64,000 nucleotides of DNA, taken from assembly GCF_002940005.1 (NCBI RefSeq), contig NZ_MDEF01000001.1. One strand, given 5' to 3'. Below the pieces are notes generated by a model. That model did no database searches, was not told where the DNA came from, and worked only from the letters and a program-made list of their open reading frames with translations. The position numbers and the translations under genes were made by a program. Source of the stretch: Xanthomonas hortorum. Its GTDB lineage: Bacteria > Pseudomonadota > Gammaproteobacteria > Xanthomonadales > Xanthomonadaceae. Below, piece by piece: positions 31,356-40,715 of the stretch. Within the stretch, counting starts at the first letter, position 1. Every line of letters begins with the position of its first letter.

Positions 31356-33743
31356 TCAGTTGCGCAGTGGCTTGCCGGTCTTGAGCGTGTGGGCGATGCG
31401 CTCCTGCGTCTTCGCCTGCTGCGCCAGTTCGACGAAGTGCCTGCGTTCCAGCGTCAGCAGCCATTCCTCGTCGACGACGGAACCGCGGTCGATCTCGCCG
31501 CCGCAGACGACGGTGGCGATGCGACTGGCGATCTCGTAGTCGTACTCGCTGATGAAACGGCCTTCCAGCAGGTTGACCAGGGCCATCTTGAAGGTGGCGA
31601 TGCCGACGTCGCCTGCGACCTGGATGCGCCGCGCCGGCAGCGGCGGGCGGTAGCCGGTATCGAACAGGGCGCGTGCTTCGGTCCTGGCGATGTGCAGCGA
31701 TTCGTATGCGTTGAACACGACCTTGTCGCTGGCGCGCAGCAGGCCCAGTTCCCTGGCCTCCAGCGCGGAGGTGGACACCTTGGCCATTGCAACGGTGTCG
31801 AAGGTCTTCTTCAACTCGGCGAACACGTCGCCGCCGGGGCCGGCCGCCTGCGAAGCGCGCACCGCAATTTCCTTGAGGCCGCCGCCGGCCGGCAGCAGAC
31901 CCACGCCGGCTTCGACCAGGCCGACGTGGCTTTCCAGCGACGCCACGGTGCGCGCGCTGTGCATCTGCAGCTCGCATCCGCCGCCCAGTGCCAAGCCGCG
32001 TATCGCCGCGATCACCGGCACCAGCGCGTACTTGATGCGCTGGCTGGTGCGCTGGAAGTTGGCGACCATCGCCTCGAACTCGGCGATCTTGCCGGCCTGC
32101 AGGCCGGCAAGAAAGGCAGCCAGGTCGGCGCCGGCGGAGAACGGCTCCCTGTGCTGCCAGATCACCACGCCCTTGAATGTCCTCTCGCCGATGCCGATGG
32201 CTTCCTGGATGCCGTCCAGCACCGAGTCGGGGATGGTGTTCATCTTGGTCTTGAACGAGATCACGCCGATGTCGTCTCCATCCGTCCAGAAGCGGAGGCC
32301 GTCGCTCTCGAACACGGTTTCGCCCGTGCCGAACGCTTCGCCCCGCAGCGGATCGGGGAAGCGCTGGCGCTGGTACACCGGCAGGTTCGGGCGTGGCAGC
32401 CCAGTGCCACGGCTCGGGCTGAAGCTGCCGTCGTCGCCGTGGACGCCATCGCGGCCATCGAAGACCCAGTCCGGCAGCGGCGCGCTGCTCATCGATTTGC
32501 CGGCGACGATGTCGTCGGCGATCCACTGTGCGACCTGCTTCCAGCCGGCCGCCTGCCAGGTCTCGAACGGGCCGAGATTCCAGCCGTAGCCCCAGCGGAT
32601 GGCGAAGTCGACATCGCGCGCGGTTTCGGCGATGTCGGCCAGGTGATAGGCGGAGTAATGAAAAAGGTCGCGGAACACCGCCCACAGGAACCGCGCCTGC
32701 GGGTGCGGGCTTTCATGCAGCTTCGCGAACTTCTCCACTGGATTCCTGATCTTGAGGATCTCGATCACGTCCGGCGCCGCGGTGCGGTCGGCCGGGCGGT
32801 AGTCCTGCTTCTCCAGGTCCAGCACCAGGATGTCCTTGCCGACCTTGTGGAAGATGCCGGCTCCGGTCTTCTGCCCCAGCGCGCCCTTGGTGGTCAGCGC
32901 CTCCAGCCATTTCGGCGACTCGAAGTAGGCGTGCCACGGGTCGTCCGGCAGGGTATCGCCCATGGTCTTGATCACGTGCGCCAGCGTATCCAGGCCGACC
33001 ACGTCGGAGGTGCGGTAGGTCGCCGACTTCGGCCGGCCGATCAGCGGGCCGGTGATCGCGTCGACTTCGTCGAAGCCCAGGCCGAACTCTGCGGTGTGGT
33101 GGGCCGTGGCCAGGATCGAGAACGCGCCGATGCGGTTGCCGATGAAGTTCGGGGTGTCCCTGGCGTAGACCACGCCCTTGCCGAGATGCGTGGTCAGGAA
33201 GGCTTCCAGGCCCTCCAGCACGGTACGGTCGGTGGTGCGCGCCGGAATCAGTTCGGCCAGGTGCATGTAGCGCGGCGGGTTGAAGAAGTGCACGCCGCAG
33301 AACCGCTCGCGCAGCTGCTCGGGCAGCACGTCGGCCAGCGCGTTGATGCCCAGGCCGGAGGTGTTGGAGGCCAGCACCGCGTGGTCGGCCACGAACGGGG
33401 CGATCTTCCGGTACAGGTCCTGCTTCCAGTCCATCCGCTCGGCGATGGCCTCGATGACCAGGTCGCAGTCCCTGAGCAGTTCCAGGCTGCTGCTGTCGTC
33501 AGGTGTCCCGTAGTTGGCGGGGATGATCGCCTCGGCCAGCGACTTGCTGGCCAGCGGGGCCGGGTTGAGCTTGCCGAGGTTGGCGATGGCCTTGCGCACG
33601 ATGCCGTCGGGGTCGCCTTCCTTCGCCGGCAGGTCGAACAGCACGGTATCGAGCCCGGCATTGGTCAAGTGCGCGGCGATCTGCGCCCCCATGACGCCGG
33701 CACCCAGTACCGCGACGCGGCGGACAAGCAGTTGGTTGGACAT
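31356..33743 (-). CDS. 3-hydroxyacyl-CoA dehydrogenase/enoyl-CoA hydratase (FadB/FadN-like)
   Basis: A 795-residue bifunctional enzyme with the dehydrogenase first (Rossmann V-L-G-A-G-V-M-G-A-Q-I-A at about 10-21; H-F-F-N-P-P; dehydrogenase C-domain about 190-400) and a crotonase domain in the second half (A-I-R-G-L-A-L-G-G-G-C-E-L and E-A-G-V-G-L-L-P-A-G-G-G). This order is that of FadN-type proteins, not Escherichia coli FadB, where the hydratase comes first. The start at 33743 is preceded by AAGGGG. It catalyses hydration and NAD-dependent oxidation in beta-oxidation and forms a functional pair with the next thiolase. Confidence 0.93.
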   Translation of the reverse strand: MSNQLLVRRVAVLGAGVMGAQIAAHLTNAGLDTVLFDLPAKEGDPDGIVRKAIANLGKLNPAPLASKSLAEAIIPANYGTPDDSSSLELLRDCDLVIEAIAERMDWKQDLYRKIAPFVADHAVLASNTSGLGINALADVLPEQLRERFCGVHFFNPPRYMHLAELIPARTTDRTVLEGLEAFLTTHLGKGVVYARDTPNFIGNRIGAFSILATAHHTAEFGLGFDEVDAITGPLIGRPKSATYRTSDVVGLDTLAHVIKTMGDTLPDDPWHAYFESPKWLEALTTKGALGQKTGAGIFHKVGKDILVLDLEKQDYRPADRTAAPDVIEILKIRNPVEKFAKLHESPHPQARFLWAVFRDLFHYSAYHLADIAETARDVDFAIRWGYGWNLGPFETWQAAGWKQVAQWIADDIVAGKSMSSAPLPDWVFDGRDGVHGDDGSFSPSRGTGLPRPNLPVYQRQRFPDPLRGEAFGTGETVFESDGLRFWTDGDDIGVISFKTKMNTIPDSVLDGIQEAIGIGERTFKGVVIWQHREPFSAGADLAAFLAGLQAGKIAEFEAMVANFQRTSQRIKYALVPVIAAIRGLALGGGCELQMHSARTVASLESHVGLVEAGVGLLPAGGGLKEIAVRASQAAGPGGDVFAELKKTFDTVAMAKVSTSALEARELGLLRASDKVVFNAYESLHIARTEARALFDTGYRPPLPARRIQVAGDVGIATFKMALVNLLEGRFISEYDYEIASRIATVVCGGEIDRGSVVDEEWLLTLERRHFVELAQQAKTQERIAHTLKTGKPLRN

Positions 33744-33972
33744 GGTGTCTACCCCTTGTTCGGAATGATTGGAAATTGCGTTCCCGCACGGCGGCTGCAA
33801 AGTGGACGAAGGTCGCTCACGATGCGGAGTGCGGTCGGCGGCAGCGATGACGCCAAGGCGGCGGGTCTTTCGGCTTGAAGCCTGCGGTGCTGCTTTCGCT
33901 GCCTGTCGTGGAGCCGGCCGATCCTGCGGGCGGTCTTCGTCGTGAAAGCACGCAGTTTCCGGGGCATGTCCG

Positions 33973-35652
33973 CTACATCCGCGCGTAGTTCGGCCCGCCG
34001 CCGGGCGGGGCGACCCAGACGATGTTCTGGGTCGGATCCTTGATGTCGCAGGTCTTGCAGTGCACGCAGTTGGCGAAGTTGATCTGCAGGCGTTCGCCGC
34101 CGGGATCGCCGACGAACTCGTACACCGCGGCCGGGCAGTAGCGCGCTTCCGGTCCGGCGTACTCCCTGAGGTTCACCTCGACCGGGATCGACGCGTCCTT
34201 CAGCGTGAGGTGGCTGGGCTGCTCTTCCTCATGATGGGTGCTCGACAGGAACACCGAGCTCAGCCGATCGAAGGTCAGTTCGCCGTCGGGTTTCGGATAC
34301 GCGATCTTCTCGTGCGCGGCGGCCGGTTCGAGACAGGCGTGGTCGGGCCTGTCTCTGTGGATCGTCCACGGCGGGTTGCGGATGCCGAGCTTCGGCAGCA
34401 GCCACTGTTCGATGCCGGTCATCAGCGTCGCCACGGTGCGCCCCTTCTTGAACCACTGCTTGAAGTTCTTCGACTGCAGCAGTTCGGCGTGCAGCCAGCT
34501 GCTCTCGAACGCTTCGGGATACGCCGCCAGTTCGTCGTGCGCGCGGCCCTCGCCCAGCGCGGCGAACGCGGCCCCGGCGGCGAGCATGCCCGTCTTGATC
34601 GCCGCATGGCCGCCCTTGATGCGGCTGGCGTTGAGGGTGCCTGCCTCGCAGCCGACCAGCGCGCCGCCCGGGAACACCAGCTTCGGCAGCGACAACAGGC
34701 CGCCGGCGGTGATCGCGCGCGCGCCGTAGCCGATGCGCTTGCCGCCTTCCAGGTGCCTGCGGATCGCCGGGTGGGTCTTGAAGCGCTGAAACTCCTCGAA
34801 CGGGCTCAGCCATGGGTTCCTGTAGTCGAGGCCGACGACGAAACCGACCGCGATCTTCCCGTCGTCCGCGTGGTACAGGAAGGAGCCGCCATAGGTGCCG
34901 CCGTCCAGGGGCCAGCCCGCCGTGTGTACCACCAGGCCCGGCTGGTGCCTGGCGGGATCGGCCTGCCACAGCTCCTTGATCCCGATGCCGTAGCTCTGCG
35001 GATCCCTGCCTTCGTCCAGCCTGTACTTCGCGATCAGCTGGCGGCCGAGCTGGCCGCGCGATCCTTCGGCGAAGATCGTGTACTTCGCGTGCAGCTCCAT
35101 ACCGAGCTGGAACTGCTCGGTCGGCTTGCCGTCCTTGCCGATGCCCAGGTTGCCGGTGGCCACGCCCTTGAGCGCGCCGGTCTCGTCGTACAGCACCTCG
35201 GCGGCGGCGAAGCCAGGGAAGACCTCCACCCCCAGGGCCTCGGCCTGCTGCGCCAGCCAGCGCGTCACCGCGCCCAGCGAGACGATGTAGTTGCCGGTGT
35301 TGTCGAAGCAGTCCGGCAGCAGCCAGTGCGGCGTCGCTGTGGCGCCGGTTTCGCCCAGGAACAGGAACTCGTCATGGGTCACGGGCTGTTTCAGCGGCGC
35401 GCCGCGTTCGGCCCAGTCCGGGAACAGCTCAGCCAGTGCCCTGGGGTCCATGACCGCGCCGGAGAGAATGTGCGCGCCGGGCTCGGAACCCTTCTCAAGC
35501 ACGCAGACCGATACCTCGGTGCCGGCCTCGGCGGCCAGTTGCTTGAGCCGGATCGCCGTCGCCAGGCCGCCCGGGCCGGCACCCACCACGACCACGTCGT
35601 ACTCCATGGATTCGCGGGGGCCATGCACGGCCAGCAGTTCTTCCTGCGTCAT
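33973..35652 (-). CDS. Electron-transfer flavoprotein:ubiquinone oxidoreductase
   Basis: A 559-residue ETF-QO: FAD motif V-V-G-A-G-P-G-G-L-A near residue 20, the G-C-E-A-G-T-L-N motif, and a C-terminal [4Fe-4S] domain with N-C-V-H-C-K-T-C-D-I-K-D-P-T-Q-N plus the upstream Y-C-P. It passes electrons from reduced ETF to the quinone pool at the inner membrane. Its ATG shares bases with the EtfA stop (TGATG), so the two are translationally coupled; a GTG one codon earlier is possible. Together with EtfBA and the acyl-CoA dehydrogenase it completes a dedicated respiratory link for this beta-oxidation block. Confidence 0.95.
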   Translation of the reverse strand: MTQEELLAVHGPRESMEYDVVVVGAGPGGLATAIRLKQLAAEAGTEVSVCVLEKGSEPGAHILSGAVMDPRALAELFPDWAERGAPLKQPVTHDEFLFLGETGATATPHWLLPDCFDNTGNYIVSLGAVTRWLAQQAEALGVEVFPGFAAAEVLYDETGALKGVATGNLGIGKDGKPTEQFQLGMELHAKYTIFAEGSRGQLGRQLIAKYRLDEGRDPQSYGIGIKELWQADPARHQPGLVVHTAGWPLDGGTYGGSFLYHADDGKIAVGFVVGLDYRNPWLSPFEEFQRFKTHPAIRRHLEGGKRIGYGARAITAGGLLSLPKLVFPGGALVGCEAGTLNASRIKGGHAAIKTGMLAAGAAFAALGEGRAHDELAAYPEAFESSWLHAELLQSKNFKQWFKKGRTVATLMTGIEQWLLPKLGIRNPPWTIHRDRPDHACLEPAAAHEKIAYPKPDGELTFDRLSSVFLSSTHHEEEQPSHLTLKDASIPVEVNLREYAGPEARYCPAAVYEFVGDPGGERLQINFANCVHCKTCDIKDPTQNIVWVAPPGGGPNYARM

Positions 35653-36605
35653 CACACCAGCGCTTCCAGCTCCGGCAGCAGCTCGAACAGGTCACCGACC
35701 AGTCCGATGTCCGCGATCTCGAAGATCGGCGCGTCCGGATCCTTGTTGATCGCCACGATGGTGCCGGCATCCTTGATGCCGGTCAGGTGCTGGATCGCGC
35801 CGCTGATGCCGATCGCGACGTAGAGTTCCGGGGCGATGATCTTGCCGGTCTGGCCGACCTGCAGTTCGTTGGGCACGTAGCCGGCGTCCACCGCCGCGCG
35901 CGAGGCACCCACGCCGGCGCCCAGCTTGTCGGCCAGGGCGAAGATGACCTTGAAGTTCTCGGCCGAGCCCACGCCGCGGCCGCCGGAGACCACGCGCCGG
36001 GCGCTCTGCAGGTCGGGGCGGTCGGATTCGCCGGCCGCCAGCCCGACGAAGCGGGTGTGGGCGGGCAGGGTCGCGTCCACCGCGACGGACTCGACCGGCG
36101 CGCTGCCGCCCCTGGCCGCTTCCGGCCACGACGCCGTGCGCACGGTGGCGGCGACGGTCCGGTCGGCCGGGGCCTCCACGGTGATGAGGGCATTGCCGGC
36201 ATAGATCGGGCGCCTGAAGGTGTGGCTGCCTTCGACCGCCATCAGGTCGGACACCTGGTTGACGCCCAGCAGCACCGCCACGCACGGCAGCAGGTCCTTG
36301 CCGAAGGTGGTCGAGGGGGCGAAGACGTGGCTGTAGCCGTCGGCCAGCTTCGCGACCTGCGGGGCCAGCACCTGGGCGATGGCGTGTTCGTTGGCCGGGT
36401 TGGCCACGGCCAGCACCTTGGTGACGCCGGTGATCTGCGCGGCTTCCGCAGCGATCGCGGCCGGGTCGGCCGCCAACACCGCGACGTCGATGGCGTCCGG
36501 CTTCAGTGCAACGGCGGCGCTGACCGTCCTGGCCGTGCTGCTGTTGAGCTTGCCGCCGAGGTGTTCGGCGATGACGAGAACCTTGGCCCGCACGGTGTCC
36601 GGCAT
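35652..36605 (-). CDS. etfA: Electron transfer flavoprotein alpha subunit
   Basis: A 317-residue ETF alpha chain: N-terminal domain K-V-L-V-I-A-E-H, then the FAD-binding C-terminal domain with V-V-S-G-G-R-G-V-G-S, G-A-S-R-A-A-V-D-A-G, Q-V-G-Q-T-G-K-I-I-A-P-E-L-Y-V-A-I-G-I and I-N-K-D-P. Start and stop both overlap neighbours as TGATG, showing tight coupling with EtfB and the ETF-QO. It receives electrons from acyl-CoA dehydrogenases. Confidence 0.97.
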   Translation of the reverse strand: MPDTVRAKVLVIAEHLGGKLNSSTARTVSAAVALKPDAIDVAVLAADPAAIAAEAAQITGVTKVLAVANPANEHAIAQVLAPQVAKLADGYSHVFAPSTTFGKDLLPCVAVLLGVNQVSDLMAVEGSHTFRRPIYAGNALITVEAPADRTVAATVRTASWPEAARGGSAPVESVAVDATLPAHTRFVGLAAGESDRPDLQSARRVVSGGRGVGSAENFKVIFALADKLGAGVGASRAAVDAGYVPNELQVGQTGKIIAPELYVAIGISGAIQHLTGIKDAGTIVAINKDPDAPIFEIADIGLVGDLFELLPELEALV

Positions 36606-37351
36606 CAGAGCAACCCCTTCTGCTTGAGTGCGGCCACCAGTTCGGCCGCGTCCTTCACCATCACGCCCTTGCTGCGCCTGGCCGGCGGGGCATGGTGGGT
36701 GGTCTTGAGCGTGTCGGCGGCCTCGACGCCGAGGTCGGCCGGTTGGATCGTCTCCAACGGCTTGCTCTTGGCCTTCATGATGTCGGGGAGCTTGATGAAG
36801 CGCGGCTCGTTCAGGCGCAGGTCGGTGGTGACGACGGCCGGCAGGTCCACTTCGAGCGTCTCGAGGCCGGCGTCGACCTCGCGCACGACCGTCGCCTTGC
36901 CATCCGCGATTTCCAGCTTCGAGGCGAACGTCGCCTGCGGCCGGCCCCACAGCGTCGCCAGCATCTGCCCGGTCTGGTTGGCGTCGTCGTCGATCGCCTG
37001 CTTGCCGAGGATGACCAGGTCGGGTTGTTCCTTCTCGACCAGCTTGAGCAGGGTGCGGGCGGCGGTCAGCGGTTGGATCGGCTGGTCGCTGACCACGTGG
37101 ATGGCGCGGTTCGCGCCCATCGCCAGGCCGTTGCGCAGGTGGGCCTGAGCGTCGGCCGGGGCGATGGTGACCACCACCACCTCGGTGGCGATGCCCTTGT
37201 CGCGAAGGCGCAGGGCCTCTTCCAGCGCGATCTCGTCGAACGGGTTGGGCGAGAGCTTGACGCCCTCGGTGACCACCCCGGAGCCGTCCGGCTTGACCTG
37301 GATGCGGACGTTGTAGTCCACCACCCGCTTGTACGCGACGAGGATCTTCAT
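36605..37351 (-). CDS. etfB: Electron transfer flavoprotein beta subunit
   Basis: A 248-residue ETF beta chain starting M-K-I-L-V-A-Y-K-R-V-V-D-Y-N, with the AMP-binding/recognition loop region A-L-E-E-A-L-R-L-R and the family signature V-T-T-D-L-R-L-N-E-P-R-F-I-K-L-P-D-I-M-K-A. It is followed by EtfA with a one-base stop/start overlap and preceded 81 bases upstream by the acyl-CoA dehydrogenase, the likely electron donor. Confidence 0.97.
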   Translation of the reverse strand: MKILVAYKRVVDYNVRIQVKPDGSGVVTEGVKLSPNPFDEIALEEALRLRDKGIATEVVVVTIAPADAQAHLRNGLAMGANRAIHVVSDQPIQPLTAARTLLKLVEKEQPDLVILGKQAIDDDANQTGQMLATLWGRPQATFASKLEIADGKATVVREVDAGLETLEVDLPAVVTTDLRLNEPRFIKLPDIMKAKSKPLETIQPADLGVEAADTLKTTHHAPPARRSKGVMVKDAAELVAALKQKGLL

Positions 37352-37432
37352 CTTCGTGTCTGTGTCTCGTAGGGGATCGAAAAGCAGCGGGGCGGGCGCA
37401 TCGCGACGTGCAGCGCCATCAGGAATGAAGGA

Positions 37433-39223
37433 TCAGAATAGGGAGGGATCGAGCGCGAGTGCCTCTTCGATTGCCTGCGGCGCCTGGATGGCGGCGGCAA
37501 GGCCGCTCGCCTGGGGCAGCAGCTGCGTGGCGAAGAAATGGGCCGTGGCGATCTTGGCGGCATGGAAATCCGGGTCGCGGTCCTTGTACGCGATCGCTGC
37601 CAGCAGGGAGCGCGCCATCTGCCATCCACACAGCACCAGTCCGCACAGCTTCAGATAGGACACGCCCACCCCGTACACCGCGTTGGGCCGCTGATCGGCC
37701 TGCGTAAGCAGGAACTCGACCGCATTCACCAGGGCGTCCCGCCCGATCCGAAGGTTGTGATGCATCGCGTCGACCGCCGGTGTCGCGGCATCGCGGACCG
37801 CCTCCAGCGCGGACAGGGTTGCACCGATCTCGTCCACCAGCCGCCGGGCCGTTGCGCCCTGATCGCGCAGCGTCTTGCGCCCGATCAGGTCATTGGCCTG
37901 GATCGCCGTGGTGCCTTCGTAGATGGGAAGGATGCGTGCGTCACGCAGGAACTGGGCCGCACCGGTTTCCTCGATGTAGCCCATGCCGCCATGAATCTGG
38001 ATGCCGAGGCTGGCCACATCGACCGAGACCTCGGTACTCCAGCCCTTGACCACGGGGACCAGGAACTCGTAGAGGGCGCGGTAGACGGCCCGCTCCGCTG
38101 GATCCTCGCTGCGATGGGCCAGATCGGAATACCCCGCCGCCACGTAGGCCAACGCACGCGCACCCTCGGTCAGCGCACGCATGTTCACCAGCATCCGCCG
38201 CACGTCCGGGTGGTGGATGATCGCGACGGCATGCTTCGAGGAACCATCGACAGGGCGGCTCTGTACGCGGTCGCGCGCATAGGCGGCAGCCTTCTGGTAC
38301 GCCGCCTCGGACACCGCGACCCCCTGCAGGCCTACGGCGAAGCGTGCCGCGTTCATCATGACGAACATGTACTCCAGGCCTCGGTTCTCCGCGCCGACGA
38401 GATGCCCGACGGCACCCTCGTACTGCAGCACCGCGGTCGGGCTCGCCCTGATGCCCAGCTTGTGCTCGATGGAGACGCAATCGACACGGTTGCGGGCGCC
38501 CAGCGCGCCATCATCGGCAACCAGATACTTGGGGACCACGAACAGCGAGATGCCCTTGATCCCGTCGGGTGCGTTCGGAACCCTGGCGAGCACGAGGTGG
38601 ACGATGTTCTCCGTCAGGTCGTGCTCGCCCCAGGTGATGAAGATCTTCGTGCCGGAGATCCTGTAGGTACCATCGGGCTGCGGCTCGGCCCGCGTACGCA
38701 GCAGCGCGAGGTCGGTGCCGGCCTGAGGCTCGGTCAGGTTCATCGTCCCGGTCCATTCGCCGCCGATCAGCTTGGGCAGATACCGGTCTTTCAGTTCGTC
38801 GGAGGCGGCCGTGAGCAGGGCCTCGATGGTGCCGTCGGTGAGCAGCGGACACAGGCTGAACGAGAGATTCGCGGACTGCAGCATCTCCGCGCACGGGGTG
38901 GCGATCGACTTGGGCAGGTCCTGGCCTCCGAACTCGCTCGGATGCGCAATGCCTTGCCAGCCGCCTGCGACGTACTGCAGATAGGCTTCCTTGAAGCCAG
39001 GCGTGACGGCGACGGCGCCGTTCTCCCAGCGGCTGGGGCTCCGATCTCCGACGCCGTTGAGGGGTGCGGCCACTTCGCTGCTGAGGCGGGCGCATTCCTC
39101 GATCACGGCATGTGCCAGATCTGCCGTGGTGTCACCATGCCCGGAGAGGCGGGCGACGTTCTCCATGCCGACCAGATGTTCGAGCACGAAGGTCATGTCC
39201 TTCACGGGGGCGACGTAGGTCAT
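37433..39223 (-). CDS. Acyl-CoA dehydrogenase, large (about 600-residue) class
   Basis: A 596-residue ACAD of the DmdC/FadE5-like class. It starts M-T-Y-V-A-P-V-K-D-M-T-F-V-L, has the FAD motif T-M-N-L-T-E-P-Q-A-G-T-D-L near residue 160, F-I-T-W-G-E-H-D, and in the C-half Q-I-H-G-G-M-G-Y-I-E-E-T-G and Y-E-G-T-T-A-I-Q-A-N-D-L with its catalytic region, then an extra C-terminal helical domain. The start at 39223 is preferred because homologues begin there. First enzyme of the minus-strand beta-oxidation operon; passes electrons to the EtfBA that follows. Substrate chain length cannot be read from sequence. Confidence 0.94.
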   Translation of the reverse strand: MTYVAPVKDMTFVLEHLVGMENVARLSGHGDTTADLAHAVIEECARLSSEVAAPLNGVGDRSPSRWENGAVAVTPGFKEAYLQYVAGGWQGIAHPSEFGGQDLPKSIATPCAEMLQSANLSFSLCPLLTDGTIEALLTAASDELKDRYLPKLIGGEWTGTMNLTEPQAGTDLALLRTRAEPQPDGTYRISGTKIFITWGEHDLTENIVHLVLARVPNAPDGIKGISLFVVPKYLVADDGALGARNRVDCVSIEHKLGIRASPTAVLQYEGAVGHLVGAENRGLEYMFVMMNAARFAVGLQGVAVSEAAYQKAAAYARDRVQSRPVDGSSKHAVAIIHHPDVRRMLVNMRALTEGARALAYVAAGYSDLAHRSEDPAERAVYRALYEFLVPVVKGWSTEVSVDVASLGIQIHGGMGYIEETGAAQFLRDARILPIYEGTTAIQANDLIGRKTLRDQGATARRLVDEIGATLSALEAVRDAATPAVDAMHHNLRIGRDALVNAVEFLLTQADQRPNAVYGVGVSYLKLCGLVLCGWQMARSLLAAIAYKDRDPDFHAAKIATAHFFATQLLPQASGLAAAIQAPQAIEEALALDPSLF

Positions 39224-39383
39224 GGCGACTTTCCAACGGACAGTGGGATGCGCAGCACCATCGCTGATGCGACACGTAGAGCGTAGGAGTACTGACCGAG
39301 GGCGGGCTATCCAAATGCGCCTTCGCGATGACAAAACCCGCCAACGTCATTGCGACGCGCGCGGCGGGACGCGACTGCGGCCG

Positions 39384-40400
39384 TCAGTCCTGGTGCCGGT
39401 ACGCGCTCGGCGTGCTTCCGGTCCATCGGCGAAACGCCCGATGAAAGGCCGTGGCATTGTCGAATCCGACCACATTGGCGATCTTCGTGATCGACGCATC
39501 CGTCTGCGTCAGTGCCCGGATGGCAATGTCGCGACGCACCTCGTCCTTGATCGCCTGGAACGTGGTCCCTTCCGCGGCCAGCTTCCGGCACAACGTCCGC
39601 TCGGAACAGTACAGGCTTTCGGCCACCTGGCCGGTGGTCGGCATGTCGGGCAGGGCGGCCACGATGCGTTGTCGCACGCGGTGACGGGTCATCTGCGTCG
39701 CAAGGGAAACGAAGATCCAGTCCTCGGGAGCACGATCGAGGAATCGTCGCAGATCGGACTTGCGTTGGCGCACCGGAAGATCGAGGAAGCTGCGTGCGTA
39801 GGCGATCCGGGTCGTCGGCTGGGAGAAGCGGACGGGGCCGGGGAACAGATACAGGTAGTCGCTGGCCTGCAGGAGTCGGGGAAAGTCGAACAGGACTTCC
39901 TGCAGGGGAATGTTCTGGCGCACCAGCCACGATGCGATGCCATGAGCCAGCTTGAGCATCAGCATCTTGCCCAGCGGACTGGCGGTGGATCCCGCCCGTG
40001 GGCCGGTCAGTTCGATCCAGCCCAGGTCGCCCTGGCTGCCCGAGGACAGCCTGAAGTCGTCCAGCATCAGGTGGAAGAACTGGCAGAAGCGATGCAGCGC
40101 CACTTCGAGCCGCGGGGCGTCCAGCAGGCTCAGGCACAGGAACTTGAGCGCTCCGCTGCGCAGCGGGCGGCTGAAGATGCCCGGCATCTCGTCGTCGAAC
40201 TCGATGGCCAGCAGCCGATAGAGCGTGGAGAACTGCTCCGGGGTGACCCGCGCGCCGGGCTTGCCAAGCAAGCTGCGAGGGATGCCGGCGCGTTCGGCCA
40301 GCCGGGAGACGGCGAAGGGGTCCGCGCCGGACAGGAAGCCGTTGACGAGGGAAATGGGCACCGTCGCGGGCAGTGCGTCATGGCGCGGGCGCGGCGTCAT
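39384..40400 (-). CDS. AraC-family regulator upstream of the beta-oxidation operon
   Basis: A 338-residue OruR-like AraC protein: ligand domain (about residues 15-220) followed by HTH motifs (T-G-Q-V-A-E-S-L-Y-C-S-E-R-T-L-C-R-K-L and I-T-K-I-A-N-V-V-G-F-D-N-A-T-A-F-H-R-A-F-R-R-W). The ATG at 40400 matches the start of the ligand domain; an upstream in-frame start at 40556 would add non-conserved residues. It lies 160 bases upstream of the acyl-CoA dehydrogenase in the same direction and is the third AraC gene of the island, most likely controlling the beta-oxidation genes. Confidence 0.86.
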   Translation of the reverse strand: MTPRPRHDALPATVPISLVNGFLSGADPFAVSRLAERAGIPRSLLGKPGARVTPEQFSTLYRLLAIEFDDEMPGIFSRPLRSGALKFLCLSLLDAPRLEVALHRFCQFFHLMLDDFRLSSGSQGDLGWIELTGPRAGSTASPLGKMLMLKLAHGIASWLVRQNIPLQEVLFDFPRLLQASDYLYLFPGPVRFSQPTTRIAYARSFLDLPVRQRKSDLRRFLDRAPEDWIFVSLATQMTRHRVRQRIVAALPDMPTTGQVAESLYCSERTLCRKLAAEGTTFQAIKDEVRRDIAIRALTQTDASITKIANVVGFDNATAFHRAFRRWTGSTPSAYRHQD

Positions 40401-40715
40401 TGCCTGCTTCGGCTCGCTTCGCCACCGCGGCGAGTGGACGTCGAACAGCGTCCCTTCATCCGCAAGCGGCCTGGATGTCGCGGAGCGGATGTCGATCGTA
40501 TCGTGCGGTCGGCCTGGGTACAGTCCGATCCGCCGGCTGTCGGGGGCCGTCCACATCGCTTGGCCGTTTCCGGATGGAATTCGCCTCCGGCCGTTCGGGA
40601 AGTCCCCGGAAGGCCCCCGAGGCGAGGTCCTCGTGCCGGCGCCGGATGCCGCTCGGCTGCGGCACGTGCGTGGCCAGACGTCGTTGTGCCTGGAACGGCG
40701 GGCGCCATGGACAGG
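40401..40715. other. Gene-free interval between ohrR and the AraC gene
   Basis: Very GC-rich, no credible gene. One short inverted repeat, TGCCGC/GCGGCA around six bases near 40650, lies about 60 bases after the OhrR stop and might be a 3' hairpin, but has no T-run. I see no clear operator for the AraC gene here. Confidence 0.4.

Noticed and set aside
30121..32685. A longer version of the thiolase gene extending far upstream on the minus strand
   Set aside because: The extra part is an out-of-frame reading of the FadB-like gene; the thiolase begins at 31329 with a conserved N-terminus.
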